From an uncultured Clostridia bacterium (GTDB lineage Bacteria > Bacillota > Clostridia > Oscillospirales > Ruminococcaceae), in assembly GCA_947627455.1 (NCBI GenBank), contig CANQWC010000007.1, positions 1 to 64,000 of the forward strand: DNA of 64,000 bases, in the 5' to 3' direction. A program made the position numbers and the translations under genes. Positions 44,830 through 55,345 of this stretch are shown here, in pieces. The notes beneath the pieces are model-generated. The model saw only the letters and a program-made list of their open reading frames with translations. It did no database searches and was not told the DNA's origin. Position 1 is the first letter of the stretch. Every line of letters begins with the position of its first letter.

Positions 44830-45651
44830 CTATTTGAGCACCTCATCGGCTGCGGGCTCGAGGGCGCGGGTTTCATAGAGCTCGATGAGGCCCGAGTCGC
44901 AGAGCTTTGAAAGCTCGCGGTCGAACGGCAGCTTTGCAAGCACCTTTGTGCCGAACTTCTCGGCGACGGCGTCGATGTTGCTCGGGCCGAAAATTTCATG
45001 CTTTTCGCCGCAGTTGGGGCATACAAAGTAGCTCATGTTCTCGACGATTCCGAGGATCGGAATGTTCATCATCTTAGCCATATTGACGGCCTTTTCGACG
45101 ATCATTCCGACGAGCTCCTGCGGCGAGGTTACGACAATAATGCCGTCAAGCTTTATCGACTGAAAGACGGTCAGCGGAACATCGCCCGTTCCCGGGGGCA
45201 TATCGACAAACATGAAGTCGACGTCTTCCCAGATGACCTCGTTCCAGAACTGTTTCACGACCCCCGCGATGACAGGCCCGCGCCAGACTACGGGCTGGGT
45301 CTCGTCCTCAAGAAGCAGGTTCACCGACATAACCTTGATTCCTGTTTTTGTGATGACGGGCAGAAGGTAATCGCCCGTTGAAGAGGCTTTCTGCCTGATT
45401 CCGAAGGCCTTCGGTATCGACGGCCCCGTGACGTCGGCGTCAAGAATTGCGGCGTTAAGGCCCCGCCTCTGCGCCTCGACTGCGAGCATCGAGGTGACGA
45501 GGGATTTTCCGACCCCGCCCTTTCCGCTCACAATGCCGATGACCTTTTTGATGTGGCTCATTTCATTCTGAGGCTCCGAGAAATCCTGCGGCTCGGTTCT
45601 TGACGAGCAGTTCTGCGCGCAGCTTGAGCAATCGTGATTGCATTCAGACAT
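44830..45651 (-). CDS. mrp: Mrp/NBP35-family P-loop ATPase
   Basis: IVSGKGGVGKSLVTSMLAVEAQRRG; CPNCGE. Confidence 0.92.
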   Translation of the reverse strand: MSECNHDCSSCAQNCSSRTEPQDFSEPQNEMSHIKKVIGIVSGKGGVGKSLVTSMLAVEAQRRGLNAAILDADVTGPSIPKAFGIRQKASSTGDYLLPVITKTGIKVMSVNLLLEDETQPVVWRGPVIAGVVKQFWNEVIWEDVDFMFVDMPPGTGDVPLTVFQSIKLDGIIVVTSPQELVGMIVEKAVNMAKMMNIPILGIVENMSYFVCPNCGEKHEIFGPSNIDAVAEKFGTKVLAKLPFDRELSKLCDSGLIELYETRALEPAADEVLK

Positions 45652-45670
45652 AATATATCTCCTTTATAAA

Positions 45671-46858
45671 TTATTCGGCTTCGGGGGCTTCGGTCTCGGG
45701 CGATTCGGGCTCGGCGTCATCTGCGGAAGTGGTGACAGCGGCGTCGTCGGTCGGCGGAACGGCGTTTATGACCCCCGTTCCCTCTTTATAGAGGAATGTG
45801 ACTATCCAGCCGTCGACGTTGTTGCCCGATATCTCATAAGGATAAGGAACCTTTTCGGTCTCGGTGTTGACCTTGAGCGGGATATAGACGTTTGTGGTGG
45901 TGGTCTCGGGGTTTTCGGCGTTGCCCGCCATCGGCACATAGTAGATCATATACTGCGAGCCGTCCTCGGTCGTTACCGAGAGGAATTCGGTGTCGATGGT
46001 ATAATTTCTGAGGAAGTCGATATACTGCTCAAGGCAGAGGTCGTATTCCTTCATCGCGGTGGCGTGAGGAACGCCGACATATCTGAAATGCCAAGGCTCG
46101 TTGTCTATCATCGTGATGCTTTCCTTACCCTTGGGGTAGCGGTTCACAAAGCCGTATTTATGAGCGTTCTCGTCTATCCATGTATAGTCGCCCGTGCCGA
46201 GCTTCGACTGGTCATACTTGCCGTTTTCATATACCGTAAAGTCGACCGCAAGGCCCGTGTGGTGTTCGCTGAAACCGGGCTTCGCGACGAGCGACGAGCT
46301 GTCAAGCCCCGTCGAGTCGAGGTCGTCGGCGTAAAGGTCCTGCTGATATTCGAGGGTCCTGTAGCCCGCGTTGACCATGATTGTGTCCTTGCCCGTGGCG
46401 TTATAGAAGGCGAGGAGCATATCGTTCAGAGCGTTCATGGCCTCGGGCCTCACCAAAACGGTGTAGTCCTTGACGGAATACGCCCTGTTTTTCTTCTCCC
46501 TGATGACGTCGAGGTCGCTCTCCGAAACACTGCCCTTGAAGGCGATGTTGTTGTTTACAAGAACGAGGTCGCCCGTGCCGAGGTCGGCGGCCGTCTTTGT
46601 CTCAGAGGTGAAGGCGTAGTATGCCTGAGTATTGGGCTCGGCCAAAGGAAGATTATTTTCGGGCAGGGTATCGGGAAGAATATCGCCCGACTGAAGAGCG
46701 TTATCGCGGTCGGGTTTGTCTTCCTTGTCCTTCTTCCCGAAGATTGCGGAGCAGCCCCTTGAAATCAGAATGACGATCAGAAGAAGAATCGCAAGAAGAA
46801 GCGCGAGATTCTTGTATTTTATTTTATACCGTTTTCTCTGTCCGTATCCGTAGTTAGC
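45671..46858 (-). CDS. VanY-type D-alanyl-D-alanine carboxypeptidase
   Basis: NAGYRTLEYQQDLYA...SEHHTGLAVDFT...EPWHFRYVG; N-terminal TM. Confidence 0.9.
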   Translation of the reverse strand, partial: ANYGYGQRKRYKIKYKNLALLLAILLLIVILISRGCSAIFGKKDKEDKPDRDNALQSGDILPDTLPENNLPLAEPNTQAYYAFTSETKTAADLGTGDLVLVNNNIAFKGSVSESDLDVIREKKNRAYSVKDYTVLVRPEAMNALNDMLLAFYNATGKDTIMVNAGYRTLEYQQDLYADDLDSTGLDSSSLVAKPGFSEHHTGLAVDFTVYENGKYDQSKLGTGDYTWIDENAHKYGFVNRYPKGKESITMIDNEPWHFRYVGVPHATAMKEYDLCLEQYIDFLRNYTIDTEFLSVTTEDGSQYMIYYVPMAGNAENPETTTTNVYIPLKVNTETEKVPYPYEISGNNVDGWIVTFLYKEGTGVINAVPPTDDAAVTTSADDAEPESPETEAPEAE

Positions 46859-47223
46859 CATTGTTTTAACCATTCCTTTCTCACACTCGGGTCATCGACC
46901 GCAAAGCTTGTATGCGACCGGCCGTTTCAGCCCCAAAGGTTGTATATACCTCTACTATAACACATATCTCCGAAAAAATAAAGACATATTTCAAAATAAA
47001 ATGAAATTTTAATAAATTTTTTTCGCGATGGTACGGCTCAGGCGGAAAATAATCAAAAATTTACCTCAAATAAAGGCGGAATGACGGGCAATAATAGTTT
47101 TGCAGGCGAAAAGCGGCAAAGGCTGAAAAAATGTTGCGAGCCTTGCCCTCGCCTAACCTCAATAACAGCAGTGACAGAAATCTGATTAAAATGCAGAGCA
47201 TTTTTAATAAAGGAGTGTTACAA

Positions 47224-47412
47224 ATGAAGGGTATTACCAGCGATCAGGGCAGACAGACTCTTGAACAGTTCAAGATGGAAGCTGCGAATGAAGTCGGTGT
47301 CAACCTCAAGAACGGTTACAACGGCGACCTCACCTCTCGTGAGGCAGGCTCTGTCGGCGGACAGATGGTCAAGAAAATGATCGACGCCTACAAGTCGGGC
47401 AACGTTCGCTAA
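47224..47412 (+). CDS. Alpha/beta-type small acid-soluble spore protein
   Basis: LEQFKMEAANEVGVNLKNGYNGDLTSREAGSVGGQMVKKMI. Confidence 0.93.
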   Translation: MKGITSDQGRQTLEQFKMEAANEVGVNLKNGYNGDLTSREAGSVGGQMVKKMIDAYKSGNVR

Positions 47413-47425
47413 GACCGTTTAACAC

Positions 47426-47453
47426 AAAAGCCGAGGTTTCCGCCTCGGCTTTT
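47426..47453 (+). terminator. Rho-independent terminator
   Basis: aaaagccgagg-tttccg-cctcggctttt. Confidence 0.85.
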
Positions 47454-47525
47454 ACATATGATGTTGAGAGCAACGCAGAAAGCTGAACTCATAAACGCAT
47501 AAAAGAGGAGTGCAACCCGCACTCC

Positions 47526-47750
47526 TCATTTGACCGTTCCGCCCCTGAATTCGGCGCTTATCTCCGAGAGCTCCTTTTCGCCGTCGATGTACGGCCTGTA
47601 AAGCTCAAGCATGTCGCCCGCGCCGTAAAGGCCGCAGGCCGAGCAGCTTTCGCACTCGTTTGCGTCGCAGAAAAGGCCCTTTCTCACGATCGCCTCGCGC
47701 TCCTCGCGGGTGGTGTCTTTTATCAGATACTTCAAGATTTTTACCTCCAT
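47526..47750 (-). CDS. Conserved small Cys-containing protein
   Basis: 74 aa; CDANECESCSACGLYGAGD. Confidence 0.6.
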   Translation of the reverse strand: MEVKILKYLIKDTTREEREAIVRKGLFCDANECESCSACGLYGAGDMLELYRPYIDGEKELSEISAEFRGGTVK

Positions 47751-47980
47751 TACATTATTTTCCTTTGTGATTTGTCATTTTAAACATTATATCACAACGA
47801 TTTTATTATTTCTGTACGTTGGCTGAAAATTATGTGAAAAATGTGCCAACGCGCTTGACTTATTGACAAACCGAATATAAAATAGTATCAGAGAGAAGTT
47901 GGATTTTCCGCGATGAGGTTTATCCACGCCCTCGGAATCGTTTTATAAAGAGCATATTATATAAAAAGGAGAGTAATTTT

Positions 47981-49768
47981 ATGGCAACTTTGACCAAGAA
48001 CCCAAATGTAAACAAATGGGTCGATGAAATGATTGCGCTCTGCAAACCCGCAAAGGTCGTCTGGATCGACGGCTCGAAGGAACAGCTTGACGGTCTTCGC
48101 GATGAAGCCGTTGCAACGGGCGAGATGATCAGGCTCAACGAGGAGAAGCTCCCCGGGTGCCTCTATCACCGCACCCTGCCCAACGACGTCGCGAGAGTTG
48201 AGGACAGAACCTTTATCTGCTCCCGCAAGAAAGAGGACGCGGGCCCGACCAACAACTGGTGCGACCCCAAGGAAATGTATGCCAAGCTCACCCCGATGTA
48301 TGACGGCGTGATGAAGAACCGCACAATGTATATCATTCCGTATTCGATGGGCCCGATCGGCTCTCCTCTCGCGAAGGTCGGCGTTGAGGTCACCGACTCT
48401 ATCTACGTCGTTCTCAACATGGCTATCATGACCCGCATGGGCGCCGACGCTTTCAAGAATCTCGGCGATGTCTCCGACGACTTCGTCAGAGGGCTTCACT
48501 CAAAGGCCGATGTCGACCCCGAGAAGCGCTATATCGTTCAGTTCCCCGAGGACAACACCATTTGGTCGATAAACTCGGCCTACGGCGGAAACGTTCTTCT
48601 GGGCAAGAAGTGCTTCGCGCTCAGAATCGCCTCATATCAGGGCAAGAACGAGGGCTGGATGGCTGAGCATATGCTCATTCTCGGCATTGAAAAGCCGAAC
48701 GGCGAGATCAAATATGTCACCGCCGCTTTCCCGTCGGCATGCGGCAAAACCAACCTCGCGATGCTGATTCCGCCCGAGGGATACACCAAGAAGGGCTACA
48801 AGGTCTGGACCGTCGGCGACGATATCGCCTGGCTTAAACCCGGGCCCGACGGCAGGCTTTACGCCATCAACCCCGAAAACGGCTTCTTCGGAGTTGCCCC
48901 TGGCACCAACGCTCACTCAAACTATAACGCTCTTGCATCGACAAGAAAGAATACAATCTTCACCAACGTCGCCATCAACAACGACGATATGACCGTCTGG
49001 TGGGAGAAGCTTGACAAGAACCCGCCCGTCAACGCGACCGAGTGGAAGGGCGAAAAGGTCAACGGCCCCGAGTACGTCGCCGCGGGCAACAAGCTTGCTC
49101 ACCCGAATTCCCGCTTCACCGCCCCTGCCGAGAACTGCCCCTGTATTTCTCCCGAGTTCAACAACCCGAACGGCGTTCCGATCTCGGCGATAATCTTCGG
49201 CGGAAGAAGAGCAAAGACCGCTCCGCTGGTTTACCAGTCCTTCAACTGGCAGCACGGCACCTTCGTCGGCTCGATAATGGCCTCTGAGACCACTGCCGCC
49301 GCAACAGGCGCGGTAGGCGTCGTCCGCCGCGACCCGATGGCTATGCTCCCGTTCTGCGGCTACCACATGGGCGACTATTGGGCGCACTGGCTTGAAATGG
49401 GCAAGATTCTGGGCGATAAGGCGCCGAAGATCTTCAACGTCAACTGGTTCAGAACCGACGACAACGGCGATTTCATCTGGCCGGGCTACGGCGACAACAT
49501 GCGCGTCCTCGACTGGATCATCGACCGCTGCGAGGGCAAGGTCGACGCGGTTGAAACACCCATCGGCTATGAGCCCAAGCCCGAAGACATCAACGTTGAG
49601 GGCCTCGACGGCATCACCACCGAGACGATTGCCGACCTTCTCACCGTCGACAAGGATCTCTGGAGAGAAGAGGCCAAGGGAATCGAGGAATTCTATAAGA
49701 AATTCGGCGACAAGCTTCCGAGCGAAATGGCCGACGAGCTCAAGGCTCTCGAGAAGAGGCTCGGCTGA
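47981..49768 (+). CDS. pckG: Phosphoenolpyruvate carboxykinase (GTP)
   Basis: FPSACGKTNLAML signature. Confidence 0.96.
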   Translation: MATLTKNPNVNKWVDEMIALCKPAKVVWIDGSKEQLDGLRDEAVATGEMIRLNEEKLPGCLYHRTLPNDVARVEDRTFICSRKKEDAGPTNNWCDPKEMYAKLTPMYDGVMKNRTMYIIPYSMGPIGSPLAKVGVEVTDSIYVVLNMAIMTRMGADAFKNLGDVSDDFVRGLHSKADVDPEKRYIVQFPEDNTIWSINSAYGGNVLLGKKCFALRIASYQGKNEGWMAEHMLILGIEKPNGEIKYVTAAFPSACGKTNLAMLIPPEGYTKKGYKVWTVGDDIAWLKPGPDGRLYAINPENGFFGVAPGTNAHSNYNALASTRKNTIFTNVAINNDDMTVWWEKLDKNPPVNATEWKGEKVNGPEYVAAGNKLAHPNSRFTAPAENCPCISPEFNNPNGVPISAIIFGGRRAKTAPLVYQSFNWQHGTFVGSIMASETTAAATGAVGVVRRDPMAMLPFCGYHMGDYWAHWLEMGKILGDKAPKIFNVNWFRTDDNGDFIWPGYGDNMRVLDWIIDRCEGKVDAVETPIGYEPKPEDINVEGLDGITTETIADLLTVDKDLWREEAKGIEEFYKKFGDKLPSEMADELKALEKRLG

Positions 49769-49809
49769 TTCAATTCGATATCCTCAATATAATGTTCCGA
49801 GTAAATGGC

Positions 49810-49845
49810 GGAGTAAGCGGGTTTTTGCCCGCTTATTCCGTTTTT
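49810..49845 (+). terminator. Rho-independent terminator
   Basis: ggagtaagcggg-tttttg-cccgcttattcc-gttttt. Confidence 0.85.
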
Positions 49846-49993
49846 GAGGTATCACGGTTTTTGCTCTGACGGTTTATCATATCGCTTCCTCGGCAGAATT
49901 GTCTTCGCCCCGATATTTTTATCTTGATTATTTCCGCGGCATGTGCTATAATAAACTGAATATGTTTACGGTTAGCATGGGGAGGTGTGTTTT

Positions 49994-50548
49994 GTGAGGA
50001 TACTCGGCATTGACCCGGGGTATGCCACGGTCGGCTTCGGGATACTCGACTATGACGGCAGAAGCTTTCGGGTCGTGAATTTCGGGGCGATAACGACAGC
50101 GGCGGAAGCGCCTTTCCCCGAGCGGCTGATGACCATTCACAACGACATGACCGAGCTCATAAACCTCTATAAGCCCGATTCTCTGTCGATGGAAAAGCTA
50201 TTCTTCAACACAAACCACACCACGGGCATAGACGTCGCCCAAGCGAGGGGCGTGATAATGCTTGCGGCGGCCGAGTGCGGCACCGAGATCAACGAATACA
50301 CCCCGCTTCAGGTGAAAAGCTCTGTCGTCGGCTACGGCCGAGCCGAAAAGCACCAGGTTCAGGAGATGGTGCGTTCGATTCTCAGGCTTAAAGAGATACC
50401 CCACCCCGACGATGCCGCCGACGCCCTTGCGCTCGCGATAGCCCACGGCCATTACGCAAGCTCGGCGGTGTTCAACGAGTATTCAAAGCGGGCCTATAAC
50501 AGCGGCGACTATCAGAAATATCGCGACGGAAAGGACAAGCACATATGA
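49994..50548 (+). CDS. ruvC: Holliday junction resolvase RuvC (GTG start)
   Basis: VRILGIDPGYATVGFGILDYDG; GGAGG RBS. Confidence 0.95.
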   Translation: MRILGIDPGYATVGFGILDYDGRSFRVVNFGAITTAAEAPFPERLMTIHNDMTELINLYKPDSLSMEKLFFNTNHTTGIDVAQARGVIMLAAAECGTEINEYTPLQVKSSVVGYGRAEKHQVQEMVRSILRLKEIPHPDDAADALALAIAHGHYASSAVFNEYSKRAYNSGDYQKYRDGKDKHI

Positions 50549-51150
50549 TTTACAGCCTCACGGGAAAGATACTTCACAACACCCCAGACCTCTGCGTGAT
50601 AGAGTGCGGCGGCGTCGGCTATGCATGCAAGACCACCGCAAGCACGATGCAGCAGCTTTCGGGGCGCGATTCGGCCACGCTTTATACCTATCTTGCGGTG
50701 AGGGAGGACGCCGTCGAGCTCTTCGGTTTTGCCGATCAGGCCGAGCTTGAGTGCTTCAAGCTTTTAACCTCGGTGAGCGGCGTCGGCTCAAAATTTGCCC
50801 TCGCGATTCTTTCCGCGATGACCTCGGACCAAGTCGCCCTCGCGATAGCCTCGCAGGATTCCGCGTCGTTCACAAGGATAAAGGGCGTCGGAAACAAGAT
50901 CGCGCAGAGAATAGTTATGGAGCTTAAAGACAAGATCTCAAAGGATTATTCCTATCTTGCGGGCGGCGACACCGACCTCGGCAGAATAGCGAGGCCGTCG
51001 TCAAACGTCGCAGACGCTGTCGAGGCGCTTGTGGTGCTCGGGTATTCTCAATCCGAAGCCGCTTCCTGCCTCGGAAAGATGGACGGAAGCCTTTCGGTCG
51101 AAGAGCTTATCAAGCGCGGCCTTAAAGAGCTTTCGGGCAGTAAATTCTGA
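50545..51150 (+). CDS. ruvA: Holliday junction branch migration protein RuvA
   Basis: MIYSLTGKI...GVGYACKTT...[17 protein letters not shown]. Confidence 0.95.
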   Translation: MIYSLTGKILHNTPDLCVIECGGVGYACKTTASTMQQLSGRDSATLYTYLAVREDAVELFGFADQAELECFKLLTSVSGVGSKFALAILSAMTSDQVALAIASQDSASFTRIKGVGNKIAQRIVMELKDKISKDYSYLAGGDTDLGRIARPSSNVADAVEALVVLGYSQSEAASCLGKMDGSLSVEELIKRGLKELSGSKF

Positions 51151-51164
51151 TACGGAGGGTAAAG

Positions 51165-52214
51165 ATGATAGAGACAGGTGAATTCGATTTTGAAAACAGG
51201 CTTGTCGCCCCTCAGGTGATAAAAGAGGACGACGGCGACTTTGACTATTCGCTCAGGCCGAAGACACTTTCGGAGTACATCGGTCAGGACAAGGTCAAGG
51301 AGAATCTTTCGGTATACATTGAAGCCGCGAAGAAGAGGGGAGAGGCCCTCGACCACGTTTTGCTCTACGGACCCCCGGGGCTCGGAAAGACCACGCTTTC
51401 AAACATCATCGCCCACGAAATGGGCGTGAATATAAGGGTGACTTCGGGCCCCGCGATAGAAAAAACGGGCGACCTTGCGGCGCTGCTGACAAGCCTTCAG
51501 GCGGGCGACGTTCTCTTCATCGACGAGATCCACCGCCTTTCCCACGCGATAGAAGAGGTTCTTTACCCCGCTCTTGAGGACTTCGCGATAGATTTCATGA
51601 TCGGCAACGGCCCTGCCGCTCGCTCGATAAGAATAGATCTTCAGCGGTTCACGCTGATCGGCGCGACCACCCGCTCGGGCCAGCTCTCGGCGCCTCTGCG
51701 CGACAGGTTCGGAATAATCCAGCGGCTCGAGCTTTATTCCACCGACGACCTCGCCGAGATAATAACCCGTTCGGCGGTGATACTCGGCGTTGCGATAGAC
51801 AGCGAGGCGGCATATGAAATGGCATCCCGAAGCAGGGGCACCCCCCGAATCGCAAACAGGTTCCTGAAGCGTGTCCGCGACTATGCCGAGGTAATGGGCG
51901 ACGGAAGGATTACCAAGGACATCGCGAAGATAGCCCTCGACCGAATGGAGGTCGACAACCTCGGGCTCGATTCTTTGGACAAGCGAATGCTCACGATGAT
52001 AATAAAGGGCTACGGCGGCGGGCCTGTCGGGCTTGATACCCTTGCCTCGGCCATCGGCGAGGAGGCGGTAACGCTTGAAGACGTCTGCGAGCCGTTCCTG
52101 ATGCAGCTCGGTTTTCTGGCGAGGACCCCGCGCGGAAGATGCGCCACCGACCTTGCCTATAACCACCTCGGAATCCCCCGCGGGGACGACGGCGGGCAGA
52201 CATCGCTTTTGTAA
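51165..52214 (+). CDS. ruvB: Holliday junction helicase RuvB
   Basis: [19 protein letters not shown]...[22 protein letters not shown]. Confidence 0.97.
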   Translation: MIETGEFDFENRLVAPQVIKEDDGDFDYSLRPKTLSEYIGQDKVKENLSVYIEAAKKRGEALDHVLLYGPPGLGKTTLSNIIAHEMGVNIRVTSGPAIEKTGDLAALLTSLQAGDVLFIDEIHRLSHAIEEVLYPALEDFAIDFMIGNGPAARSIRIDLQRFTLIGATTRSGQLSAPLRDRFGIIQRLELYSTDDLAEIITRSAVILGVAIDSEAAYEMASRSRGTPRIANRFLKRVRDYAEVMGDGRITKDIAKIALDRMEVDNLGLDSLDKRMLTMIIKGYGGGPVGLDTLASAIGEEAVTLEDVCEPFLMQLGFLARTPRGRCATDLAYNHLGIPRGDDGGQTSLL

Positions 52215-52240
52215 ATCAACAGGAAGGGAAGTCATAAAAA

Positions 52241-53605
52241 ATGTCGAGGCTTTTTACCGCCGAGGGCGCGAGCGGAAGGGCGATGACCGAGCTCGGCTGC
52301 GAGGAGACGATGAAGATAGGCAGGGCGCTTGCTCTGCTTCTTCAGAACAGAACGGGCAGACCCGCGAAGATTCTTATCGGGCGGGACACAAGGCTTTCGG
52401 GCGAGATTTTGGCCGATTCGCTTGCGGTCGGCTGCTGCTCGGTCGGGGCAAATGTTCACTTTCTCGGGGTCGTTCCCGCGCCCGCGGTCTCCTATCTTTG
52501 TGAGAAATACCACGCCGACGCGGGCGTGATGATAACCGCCTCTCACAACAGCTATGAATTCAACGGGCTGAGGATCTTCGACGGCTACGGCTATAACCTT
52601 GCGGTCGGGATTTTAGAGGAGATGGAGAGGCTTGTAACCGAGGCGCCCGACGAGCTTCGGCTCAGCGGCGAAGAGAACATCGGCAAAAAGGTCTATGAGA
52701 AAAATGCCGAGTGGGACTATGTCCGCTGGCTCATAAAACAGATCGACACCGACCTCAGCAGAATGAAGATAGTCGTCGACTGCGCAAACGGCGCGGCCTG
52801 CGGAACGGCGGAAAAATTCTTCAGGGGGATAGGCGCGAACACGATTTTAATCAACAACGCCCCGAACGGGCGGAACATAAACGATCACTGCGGAACGGTC
52901 GACCTTGAATCCCTGAAAGCGAGCGTCATCGAGAACAGGGCTCAGGCAGGGCTTGCCTTTGACGGCGACGCGGGCAGGTGCATAATGGTCGACGAGCGGG
53001 GCGAGGTCCTTGACGGCGACAGGCTCACGGCGCTGCTGGCCTTTTCGATGAAGACCGAGCAGAAGCTTAACGCCAACACCTGCGTGGTGTCTCAGACGAC
53101 TAACCTCGGGTTCTTCCGCTGGGCGAAGGAAAACGGCATAGTCGTTTCGGCGGTGCCCGGGGTCGGAATAAGATATATCGTCGAGAGAATGCTTTTGGGC
53201 GATTACAACCTCGGGGGAAGCTCTTCGGGGCACATCGTTCTGATAGATTCGACAAAATCCGCCGACGGCGAGCTTGCGGGCGCGAAAATTCTTGAGATAC
53301 TCAGCCGAAGCGGCCGAAAGATGTCTGAGCTCGCATCGGTTTATGAGCCCTACCCGCAGATTGAGCTCAACGTTGAGCTTCGGCCCGAGTTTTCGGGCAG
53401 GTGGCAGGAGAACCCCGCGGTCAGCGAGATAATCGGGTTCTGCCGACAGAAGCTTGAGGGCGACGGAAGAATTTCGGTGCGCGAGTCGACGGCATCGCCC
53501 GTTTTGAGAATAACCGCCGAGGGCCGCGATAAAGATACCGTCTGGCAGTATGCTCAGGCGATCGCAAAGGCGATAAGAGACAATCTTGGATATCCCGAGG
53601 AGTAA
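52241..53605 (+). CDS. Phosphohexomutase-family (GlmM-like) protein with degenerate signatures
   Basis: GVMITASHNSYEFNG retained; FTAEGASG, DGDAGR, GGSSSGH, RESTASPVLR altered. Confidence 0.85.
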   Translation: MSRLFTAEGASGRAMTELGCEETMKIGRALALLLQNRTGRPAKILIGRDTRLSGEILADSLAVGCCSVGANVHFLGVVPAPAVSYLCEKYHADAGVMITASHNSYEFNGLRIFDGYGYNLAVGILEEMERLVTEAPDELRLSGEENIGKKVYEKNAEWDYVRWLIKQIDTDLSRMKIVVDCANGAACGTAEKFFRGIGANTILINNAPNGRNINDHCGTVDLESLKASVIENRAQAGLAFDGDAGRCIMVDERGEVLDGDRLTALLAFSMKTEQKLNANTCVVSQTTNLGFFRWAKENGIVVSAVPGVGIRYIVERMLLGDYNLGGSSSGHIVLIDSTKSADGELAGAKILEILSRSGRKMSELASVYEPYPQIELNVELRPEFSGRWQENPAVSEIIGFCRQKLEGDGRISVRESTASPVLRITAEGRDKDTVWQYAQAIAKAIRDNLGYPEE

Positions 53606-53608
53606 CGA

Positions 53609-54487
53609 ATGAGAACCGCTGATGAATGGAAGGACTACCGACTTATAGACACCTCCGACGGCATGAGGCTTGAAAGCTGGGCAGGGAAGACGCTTTGCCG
53701 CCCCGACCCCCAGATAATCTGGAAGACCGAGAAAAAGAACCCGCTATGGAAGACCTGCGACGCGATATATCACCGCTCGGACCGAGGCGGCGGAAGCTGG
53801 GAATTCAGAAAACAGCTCCCCGAGAGCTGGAACGTGAGTTATAAAGACCTTCGGTTCATAATCAGGCCGACGGGCTTCAAGCACACGGGGCTTTTCCCTG
53901 AGCAGGCCGTGAACTGGGACTTGTCGCGAAAACTCATCGAGAACGCGGGCAGGCCGATATCGGTGCTGAACCTTTTTGCCTATACGGGCGGCGCAACGCT
54001 TGCCTGCGCAAGCGCGGGCGCGAGCGTCTGCCATGTCGACGCCTCAAAGGGCATGGTCAAATGGGCGAGGGATAACGCTGCGGCTTCGGGCCTTGCCGAC
54101 AGGCCTATAAGGTGGATAGTCGACGACTGCGAAAAATTTGTCGAGCGCGAAATAAGGCGCGGAAGAAGATATGACGCGATAATAATGGACCCGCCGAGCT
54201 ATGGGCGCGGGCCTTTGGGCGAGGTATGGAAGCTTGAGGATTCGATCTACGATCTTCTGACCCTCTGCGTCAGGGTTTTAAGCGATGACCCGCTGTTCTT
54301 CATGTTAAACAGCTATACCGCGGGGCTTTCCCCGTCGGTGATGTCATACATGCTCGGCGCGCTGATAAAGCCGCTTTACGGCGGAAGCGTTTCTGCCGAT
54401 GAGATAGGGCTTCCCGTTGAGGAAAAGAATATGTCGCTGCCTGCGGGGTCTACTGCGGTCTGGCTTTCGGGAAACGGAGATAATTAA
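53609..54487 (+). CDS. Class I SAM-dependent methyltransferase (RlmI/RlmK-like)
   Basis: VLNLFAYTGGATLACASAGASVCHVDASKGMVKWARDNA...IIMDPPSYGRG. Confidence 0.88.
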   Translation: MRTADEWKDYRLIDTSDGMRLESWAGKTLCRPDPQIIWKTEKKNPLWKTCDAIYHRSDRGGGSWEFRKQLPESWNVSYKDLRFIIRPTGFKHTGLFPEQAVNWDLSRKLIENAGRPISVLNLFAYTGGATLACASAGASVCHVDASKGMVKWARDNAAASGLADRPIRWIVDDCEKFVEREIRRGRRYDAIIMDPPSYGRGPLGEVWKLEDSIYDLLTLCVRVLSDDPLFFMLNSYTAGLSPSVMSYMLGALIKPLYGGSVSADEIGLPVEEKNMSLPAGSTAVWLSGNGDN

Positions 54488-55345
54488 ATGTCAGAATTCA
54501 TCGAAATAAAAGACGTAGTGTTCAGCTATGTCAACGAATACGACGACCCGCCGACGAAAAACGTTGTATTGAAAGGCGTCTCGCTTGAAATTAAAAAGGG
54601 CGAGTTTGTCGCGGTGCTCGGCCACAACGGCTCGGGCAAGTCTACTCTTGCGAAGCTTTTGAACGCGATAAATCTTCCCGAGAGCGGCGAGGTTTTAATC
54701 AACGGAATGAACACCGCCGACGAGGAGCGGCTTTACGACATCAGAAAGACCGTCGGAATGGTCTTTCAGAACCCCGACAACCAGATCGTCGCGACGGTCG
54801 TCGAGGAGGACGTTGCCTTTGCGCTTGAAAACATCGGCGTTGAGCCGTCTGAGATAAGGCGGCGGGTCGACGAGGCGCTTGAAACCGTCGGAATGTATTC
54901 CTATCGCGAGCACGCCCCTCACAAGCTTTCGGGCGGGCAGAAACAGAGAATAGCGATAGCGGGCGTTTTGGCGATGCAGCCCGAATGTATCGTGATGGAC
55001 GAACCGACCGCGATGCTCGACCCGATCGGCAGGCGGGAGATAATGAACACGATAAAACAGCTCAACGCGGCGGGCGTGACCATCGTTTTGATAACTCACT
55101 ATATGGACGAGGCGGCGATGGCGGGCAGGGTGGTCGTTATGGACAACGGAAGCATCATCGCCGACGACACCCCGAAAAAGGTCTTTTCCAAGGCCGAGAT
55201 GTTAAAATCCGTCGGGCTTGACGTTCCGAACGTCACCGAGCTCACCCACGCGCTTATAAAAGAGGGGATAAGCCTCCCCGACGACATAATATCGGAGGAC
55301 GAGTGCGTCGAATGCCTCTATGACCTTTTAAAGAAAGGTGAATGA
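54488..55345 (+). CDS. ecfA1: ECF transporter ATPase A1
   Basis: GHNGSGKSTLAKLLNAI; LSGGQKQRIAIAGVLAMQPECIVMDEPTAMLDP. Confidence 0.93.
   Translation: MSEFIEIKDVVFSYVNEYDDPPTKNVVLKGVSLEIKKGEFVAVLGHNGSGKSTLAKLLNAINLPESGEVLINGMNTADEERLYDIRKTVGMVFQNPDNQIVATVVEEDVAFALENIGVEPSEIRRRVDEALETVGMYSYREHAPHKLSGGQKQRIAIAGVLAMQPECIVMDEPTAMLDPIGRREIMNTIKQLNAAGVTIVLITHYMDEAAMAGRVVVMDNGSIIADDTPKKVFSKAEMLKSVGLDVPNVTELTHALIKEGISLPDDIISEDECVECLYDLLKKGE

Noticed and set aside
45638-46762. 374-aa plus-strand ORF antisense to the VanY-like gene
   Set aside because: Antisense shadow of a well-supported carboxypeptidase.
47150-47223. Sigma-G-like promoter upstream of the SASP gene
   Set aside because: A CATTTTTA match lies too close to the start codon and lacks a clear -35.
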